Positions 28,328 through 30,389 of a stretch of 30,389 bases of DNA are shown here, piece after piece (the stretch's first letter is position 1; every line of letters starts with the position of its first letter). A model generated the notes under the pieces. That model ran no database searches, was not told the DNA's origin, and saw only the letters and a list, made by a program, of their open reading frames with translations. Where the stretch lies: positions 1 to 30,389 of the forward strand of contig JBARRS010000196.1 of NCBI GenBank assembly GCA_049644345.1, written 5' to 3'. The position numbers and the translations under genes are program-made. This stretch comes from JBARRS01 sp049644345. Lineage in GTDB: Bacteria; Actinomycetota; Thermoleophilia; Gaiellales; Gaiellaceae.

Positions 28328-30232
28328 ATGGCAAAGACAATCGGCATCGACCTCGGCACGACCAACTCCTGTATGGCCGTGCTCGAGGGCGGCGAGCCGA
28401 CCGTGATCCCGAACGCCGAGGGCGGCCGCACGACGCCGTCGGTCGTCGCGTTCACGAAGGACGGTCAGCGGCTCGTCGGGGCGCCCGCGAAGCGCCAGCA
28501 GGTGACGAACCCTCAGAACACGATCTTTTCGATCAAGCGCTTCATGGGCCGCAAGTACGGCGAGGTCTCGGAGGAGATGAAGATCGTCCCCTACGAGGTC
28601 GTCGAGGGCCCGAACGGCGACGTGCGCGTCAAGGCGGAGGGCAAGGAGTACGCCCCGCCGGAGATCAGCGCGATGATCCTCCAGAAGCTGAAGGCCGACG
28701 CCGAGGCCTACCTCGGCGAGACGGTCGCGGACGCCGTCGTCACCGTCCCGGCCTACTTCAACAACGCCCAGCGGGAGGCGACGAAGGACGCTGGCAAGAT
28801 CGCCGGCCTCAACGTCCTCCGGATCATCAACGAGCCGACCGCGGCCTCGCTCGCGTATGGCCTCGACAAGGAGGGCGAGGATCAGACGATCCTCGTCTTC
28901 GACCTCGGCGGCGGCACCTTCGACGTCTCGATTCTCGAGCTCGGCGAGGGCGTCTTCGAGGTGAAGTCGACGAACGGGGACAACCACCTCGGCGGCGACA
29001 ACTTCGACAAGGCGATCGTCGACTGGATGGTCGCCGAGTTCAAGCGCGACCAGGGGATCGACCTCTCGCAGGACCGGATGGCGCTCCAGCGTCTCTACGA
29101 GGCCGCTGAGAAGGCGAAGATCGAGCTGTCGTCGACGATGACGACGCAGATCAACCTGCCGTTCGTGACGGCGACGCCCGAGGGGCCGAAGCACCTCGAC
29201 CTCCAGCTCACGCGCGCGAAGCTGAACGAGCTCACGCAGGAGCTGCTCGAGCGGACGGTCGGTCCGACGAAGCAGGCGCTCGCCGACGCCGGCATCGATC
29301 CGAAGGCGATCGACCACGTCGTCCTCGTCGGCGGCATGACGCGCATGCCTGCCGTCGTCGAGAAGGTCAAGGAGCTGATCGGCAAGGACCCGCACAAGGG
29401 TGTCAACCCGGACGAGGTCGTCGCCGTCGGCGCCGCCATCCAGGCCGGCGTGCTCAAGGGCGAGGTCAAGGACATCCTCCTGCTCGACGTCACGCCCCTC
29501 TCGCTCGGAATCGAGACCAAGGGCGGTGTCTTCACGAAGCTGATCGAGCGGAACACGACCATCCCGACGAAGAAGTCGGAGGTCTTCACCACGGCAGACG
29601 ACAACCAGCCGTCCGTCGAGGTGCACGTCCTCCAGGGCGAGTCGGAGATGGCTGCGTTCAACAAGACCCTCGGCAAGTTCCAGCTCGTCGGGATCCCTCC
29701 GGCGCCGCGCGGGTTGCCGCAGATCGAGGTCACCTTCGACATCGACGCGGACGGGATCATCCACGTTTCGGCCAAGGATCTCGGCACGGGCAACGAGCAG
29801 AAGATCAAGATCGAGGGTGGCTCGGGCCTGAAGCAGGACGAGGTCGAGCGGATGATCCGCGACGCCGAGTCGCATGCGGACGAGGCGCGGAAGCTGCGCG
29901 AGCTCGCCGACGCGCGCAACCTCGGAGAGAACCTCGCCTACCAGACCGAGCGCACGCTCAAGGAGCACCGCGACAAGCTCGACGAGTCCGACGCCTCGAC
30001 GATCGAGGGTCGGATCATGGAGCTCCGCGGCGTGCTCGAGAGCCAGGATGTCGGAGAGATCCGCGCCAAGACCGACGCGCTCCAGGAGGCCGCTCAGAAG
30101 CTCGCCGAGGCCGTCTACGCCCAGGCGACGGCTTCGCAGGCCGCCGGCGGTGAGGGCGGGAACGGCGCTGCCTCGGACGACGAGGTCGTCGAAGAAGGCG
30201 AGATCGTCGACGAAGAGGCGAAGACGTCGTGA
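28328..30232 (+). CDS. dnaK: Molecular chaperone DnaK (Hsp70)
   Basis: A 634-residue ATP-driven chaperone. The nucleotide-binding domain (1-~365) has IGIDLGTTNSCMAVLEGGEP, VVTVPAYFNNAQREATKDAG, RIINEPTAASLAYGL, VFDLGGGTFDVSILELGEG and VVLVGGMTRMPAVVEKVKEL. The linker is DILLLDVTPLSLGIET, and the substrate-binding domain has ERNTTIPTKKSEVFTTADDN. The lid helices end in a Gly/Ala-rich, acidic tail (ASDDEVVEEGEIVDEEAKTS). Length and all motifs are normal. It has its own ribosome site and is followed by grpE with a GTGA overlap, the usual actinobacterial dnaK-grpE(-dnaJ-hspR) order. Regulation by HspR is likely from family knowledge, but the operator here is only weakly recognisable. Confidence 0.99.
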   Translation: MAKTIGIDLGTTNSCMAVLEGGEPTVIPNAEGGRTTPSVVAFTKDGQRLVGAPAKRQQVTNPQNTIFSIKRFMGRKYGEVSEEMKIVPYEVVEGPNGDVRVKAEGKEYAPPEISAMILQKLKADAEAYLGETVADAVVTVPAYFNNAQREATKDAGKIAGLNVLRIINEPTAASLAYGLDKEGEDQTILVFDLGGGTFDVSILELGEGVFEVKSTNGDNHLGGDNFDKAIVDWMVAEFKRDQGIDLSQDRMALQRLYEAAEKAKIELSSTMTTQINLPFVTATPEGPKHLDLQLTRAKLNELTQELLERTVGPTKQALADAGIDPKAIDHVVLVGGMTRMPAVVEKVKELIGKDPHKGVNPDEVVAVGAAIQAGVLKGEVKDILLLDVTPLSLGIETKGGVFTKLIERNTTIPTKKSEVFTTADDNQPSVEVHVLQGESEMAAFNKTLGKFQLVGIPPAPRGLPQIEVTFDIDADGIIHVSAKDLGTGNEQKIKIEGGSGLKQDEVERMIRDAESHADEARKLRELADARNLGENLAYQTERTLKEHRDKLDESDASTIEGRIMELRGVLESQDVGEIRAKTDALQEAAQKLAEAVYAQATASQAAGGEGGNGAASDDEVVEEGEIVDEEAKTS

Positions 30233-30389
30233 CGGACGACGTCCGTCAGGAGCAACGGGTCGAGGAGCCGCTCGAAGAGCGGCTCGCGGCCGCGGAGGCG
30301 AAGGCCGAGGAGCACCTCGACGACCTGAAGCGCCTCGCCGCCGAGTTCGACAACTACCGCAAGCGGGCGGCGCGCGACCAGGAGAGCCT
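30229..30389 (+). CDS. grpE: Nucleotide exchange factor GrpE, N-terminal part (cut by window edge)
   Basis: The GTG at 30229-30231 overlaps the dnaK stop by 3 bases (GTGA). The 53 complete codons visible encode an acidic N-terminus (VTDDVRQEQRVEEPLEERL) leading into the long helix AAEFDNYRKRAARDQES. The LxxxFDNYRKR block is the signature start of the GrpE core. GrpE forms a dimer that releases ADP from DnaK. The gene continues outside the window. Confidence 0.95.
   Translation, partial: MTDDVRQEQRVEEPLEERLAAAEAKAEEHLDDLKRLAAEFDNYRKRAARDQES

Noticed and set aside
28283..29968. A 561-codon minus-strand open frame opposite dnaK
   Set aside because: It is a mirror of dnaK codon bias, a well-known artefact at Hsp70 genes. 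It contains strings of Leu-Asp-Asp-Leu and no recognisable fold or start signals.

Overview
The window looks like chromosomal DNA of a very GC-rich actinobacterium. My best guess is the deep-branching class Thermoleophilia (Gaiellales or Solirubrobacterales relatives). This rests on strong G/C third-position bias, frequent GTG starts, 1-4 nt start/stop overlaps, an ino1 plus CDP-alcohol phosphatidyltransferase cluster, and dnaK-grpE order. The lineage is inferred from gene content, not from a marker alignment. I see no rRNA, CRISPR array, prophage or insertion sequence. One tRNA (Ala, TGC) is present.

Layout. 1-3753: the 5' end of a sugar ABC-transporter binding protein (minus), a small broken ORF, a phosphotransferase and LysE-type exporter pair (minus), a membrane protein (plus) and a cytidylate kinase-like protein (plus). 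3743-5170: a two-gene minus unit (uncharacterised helical protein and VOC protein), tRNA-Ala, three large intergenic hairpins and a small coiled-coil protein. 5207-6855: rhomboid protease and argF (minus). 6890-12869: a tightly packed six-gene minus-strand operon in the order DUF4331 secreted protein, TPR protein, NicO-family transporter with an extracytoplasmic domain, second NicO-like transporter, RskA-like zinc anti-sigma factor, ECF sigma factor. 13093-15413: a carbamate kinase coupled to a cyclic 2,3-diphosphoglycerate synthetase-like P-loop protein. 15582-19995: a small membrane protein, an M3-like metallopeptidase, YjbQ, RlmD and a secreted cysteine-containing protein. 19965-26804: a long minus-strand run comprising moaA, a PAP2 phosphatase-like protein, a CDP-alcohol phosphatidyltransferase, ino1, a glycosyltransferase-PHP fusion, a degenerate uracil-DNA glycosylase homologue and a membrane protein. 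26862-30389: a small unknown gene, a MshEN-domain coiled-coil protein (minus), dnaK and the start of grpE.

Two regions deserve most attention. The first is the 6 kb sigma/anti-sigma operon. Its adjacent genes are separated by no more than 4 nt or overlap, and it joins two different divalent-metal permeases with His-rich loops to exported DUF4331 and TPR proteins. It looks like a self-regulated envelope and metal (Ni/Co-like) module. The second is the inositol-lipid locus. It contains inositol-phosphate synthase, the likely phosphatidylinositol-phosphate synthase, and two candidates (a PAP2 protein and a PHP domain fused to a GT4 glycosyltransferase) for the PIP phosphatase step, for which I know of no assigned enzyme.

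Smaller signals are a bidirectional promoter candidate built on one shared -10 element, leaderless-looking starts, a CTG start for arcC, repeated GCCGGC-core hairpins and an orphan MshEN (c-di-GMP-type) motif pair.
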